NCBI GenBank assembly: GCA_947461335.1
Contig: CANHLB010000105.1
Location: 1-6,357 of the forward strand
DNA length: 6,357 nucleotides
Reading direction: 5' to 3'
DNA from: Burkholderiaceae bacterium
GTDB taxonomy: Bacteria; Pseudomonadota; Gammaproteobacteria; Burkholderiales; Burkholderiaceae
Position 1 is the first letter of the stretch, and every line of letters starts with the position of its first letter. The notes below the pieces were generated by a model. That model made no database searches and had not been told where the DNA came from. It was given only the letters and a program-made list of their open reading frames with translations. Shown in pieces: positions 4,820-6,357 of this stretch. A program made the position numbers and the translations under genes.

Positions 4820-6238
4820 TCAAATAGAGACCACTTTATTGGGATTCAGGATATTTTGGGGGTCTAGAGCCCTTTTTAAGGTCTTCATTAGCTCATGGGC
4901 TATAACACCTTTATGCGCCCTTAAATCGCCCACTTTGAGTTGTCCAACCCCATGTTCTGCCGATATTGATCCCTGGCAAACCTCCACTTGGGCAAAAACC
5001 AGCTCATAAATGGCTTTTTCATGAGTTTGGTTAAAAACCTTAGGGTCAGAACCCAGGGGTGGGGCAATGTTGTAGTGCAAATTGCCATCACCCAAATGTC
5101 CAAAATTGATCATTCGCACTCCTGGGTACTTTTGCCTCATCAAGGCATCGGTTTCTTTAATAAAGCGATCCAAAGAGGAAAGTGGGATGGTGATGTCGTG
5201 CTTCAGATTAGCGCCTTCTTCTGCTTGTGCGAGGGTAATGTGCTCACGCATATGCCAAAACGAATTGGCCTGACTCAAATTACTAGCAATGACTGCGTCA
5301 CTAATCATATTGGCAGTAAAAGCCTCCTCTAGAATGATTTCTAGAAGCTGCCGAACGTGTTCCTCGCTCTCATGATCGGAAAGTTCAATCAAAATAGTGA
5401 AGGGAGGGTTGCCTTTCAATGGGTTAGCCATTTGTGGAAAATGTTTCTCATTTAAAGCCAATGATTCCTGAGTCATCATTTCAAAACCAGTGAGTAGGGA
5501 AGCGGCGCGTTTTTGAAAAAGATTCAGTAAGGAAATAGCAGAAACAATGCTGTCAGTAGCAACCAATGTGGTCCATTGAGAAATCGGCAAGGGGTAGAGT
5601 TTCATGACCGCTGCAGTAATAATGCCTAAAGTGCCTTCCGATCCAATAAAAAGATCACGTAAATCGTAACCAGTATTGTCTTTACGCAGACCTTTTAGGC
5701 CATTCCATATGTCGCCTTGAGCAGTCACAACCTCAAGACCCAAACACAGATCTCGTGTATTGCCATAGCGCAGAACATTGGTACCGCCTGCATTGGTCGC
5801 AAGATTGCCACCAATCATGCAGCTGCCTTCTGCGCCAAGACTTAAAGGAAACAAATAGGATTTTGCTGCAGCATTTTCTTGAATGGTTTGCAAAATACAG
5901 CCGGCTTCTAGAGTAATGGTTTGATTAACTGCATCAATCTCACGAATTTGGTTCATCCGCTTAAGATTGAGAATCACTTGATTGCCACTATTATCGGGTG
6001 TGGCGCCGCCGCATAAGCCCGTATTTCCACCTTGCGGAATAATCGCAATATGGCTAGATCCGCATAGCTTCACAATTGCAGATACCTCTTCAGTCGTCTT
6101 GGGCAGAAGAACGGCTAAGGCTTTGCCAGTAAAACGTTTGCGCCAATCAGTAAGGTAGGGCGCTTTATCTTCATCTGCTATGAGAACATATTGCTTACCC
6201 AGCAATACACTAAATTGTTCGATCAAGCTTTGCTTCAT
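4820..6238 (-). CDS. FAD-linked D-2-hydroxyacid dehydrogenase (GlcD / D-2-hydroxyglutarate dehydrogenase-like)
   Basis: The 472-residue flavoprotein has the two-domain layout of the D-lactate/glycolate/D-2-hydroxyglutarate dehydrogenase family. The FAD-binding half covers about residues 35-215. It shows PQGGNTGLCGGA (68-79), GGNLATNAGGTNVLRYGN (143-160) and the GSEGTLGIIT segment (199-208). The C-terminal half has KHDITIP (347-353), GHLGDGNLHYN (380-390) and SAEHGVGQLK (426-435). By comparison with the family, His381, His388 and Glu428 would hold the active-site metal. It oxidises a D-2-hydroxyacid to the 2-oxoacid and passes electrons to a carrier; the exact acid cannot be read from the sequence. 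The DWRKRFTGKALAV start and NFGHLGDG context resemble the D-2-hydroxyglutarate dehydrogenase-like group more than GlcD of the glycolate oxidase complex, and no glcE or glcF lies downstream. The start overlaps the stop of the small upstream gene by ATGA. Confidence 0.9.
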   Translation of the reverse strand: MKQSLIEQFSVLLGKQYVLIADEDKAPYLTDWRKRFTGKALAVLLPKTTEEVSAIVKLCGSSHIAIIPQGGNTGLCGGATPDNSGNQVILNLKRMNQIREIDAVNQTITLEAGCILQTIQENAAAKSYLFPLSLGAEGSCMIGGNLATNAGGTNVLRYGNTRDLCLGLEVVTAQGDIWNGLKGLRKDNTGYDLRDLFIGSEGTLGIITAAVMKLYPLPISQWTTLVATDSIVSAISLLNLFQKRAASLLTGFEMMTQESLALNEKHFPQMANPLKGNPPFTILIELSDHESEEHVRQLLEIILEEAFTANMISDAVIASNLSQANSFWHMREHITLAQAEEGANLKHDITIPLSSLDRFIKETDALMRQKYPGVRMINFGHLGDGNLHYNIAPPLGSDPKVFNQTHEKAIYELVFAQVEVCQGSISAEHGVGQLKVGDLRAHKGVIAHELMKTLKRALDPQNILNPNKVVSI

Positions 6239-6357
6239 CCCTTAGCCTGAGCCTTTTGTTTAGCTAAACTTTTTGCTTCCTTTTTGATGGGCTTTAAGTA
6301 AATGAGCAAGCAAACAAAGCCAGTGGTAGCTAAGATGGTTTCTAAAAGAGCCATCCA
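6235..6357 (-). CDS. Small single-span membrane protein (5' end at or beyond window edge)
   Basis: The minus-strand frame is open from the window edge to TGA at 6237-6235 and reads W, then MALLETILATTGFVCLLIYL, followed by a lysine-rich tail (KPIKKEAKSLAKQKAQAKG). If ATG at 6354 is the start, the product has 39 residues: one membrane segment (about 4-20) and a basic cytoplasmic tail. The ATG is only three bases from the edge, so the ribosome site cannot be seen and the gene may extend upstream. The stop overlaps the dehydrogenase start as ATGA, which points to an operon with coupled translation. I do not recognise the family; a small membrane partner for the neighbouring dehydrogenase is possible but unproven. 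Confidence 0.6.
   Translation of the reverse strand, partial: WMALLETILATTGFVCLLIYLKPIKKEAKSLAKQKAQAKG

Noticed and set aside
4988..5332. Plus-strand frame of 114 residues inside the dehydrogenase
   Set aside because: It lies entirely opposite the conserved metal-binding half of the dehydrogenase and shows no domain or ribosome site.

Overview
The window looks like chromosomal DNA of a Betaproteobacterium, most likely a freshwater Burkholderiaceae of the Polynucleobacter type. This rests on moderate GC, a compact layout with short gaps, and the gene mix (P-II-like regulator, HPP membrane protein, DUF3313 lipoprotein, class I PPK2, GlcD-like FAD dehydrogenase). It is a family-level impression, not an alignment. 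I see no mobile element, CRISPR array, tRNA or rRNA.

Left part, plus strand. The window opens inside a P-II-like signalling gene (stop at 143). A stem-loop terminator follows at 224-248, then an HPP-family integral membrane protein (333-839). Next come three small envelope genes: a lipoprotein with a duplicated cysteine-pair motif (940-1329), a DUF3313 lipoprotein (1408-2091), and an exported EF-hand protein (2100-2360). The EF-hand gene lies 8 bases behind the DUF3313 gene, with its ribosome site overlapping that stop codon. A UUCG-loop terminator at 2372-2399 closes the group. Only 9 bases later an alpha/beta hydrolase begins (2409-3305); it carries every residue I know as diagnostic of fluoroacetate/haloacetate dehalogenases.

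Right part, minus strand. Genes here run leftward. At the right edge is a short membrane protein whose stop overlaps the start of a 472-residue FAD-linked dehydrogenase (6238-4820). Then come an unrecognised 61-residue basic protein (4726-4541), with an excellent ribosome site and a perfect 13-bp terminator, and a two-gene operon: a small lysine-rich, histone-H1-like protein (4354-4100) followed by a class I polyphosphate kinase 2 (4096-3314). The PPK2 gene ends tail-to-tail with the hydrolase, 8 bases apart and with no visible terminator.

The most interesting unit is the lysine-rich protein plus PPK2. The first has a helical N-terminal half and six tandem xxKKx pentapeptides, a composition suited to binding polyanions such as DNA or polyphosphate; the second makes or consumes polyphosphate. 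They are 3 bases apart and in the same reading frame, separated by one stop codon. A polyphosphate-granule or nucleoid-tethering module is a reasonable inference. The other genes look like ordinary housekeeping or accessory functions.
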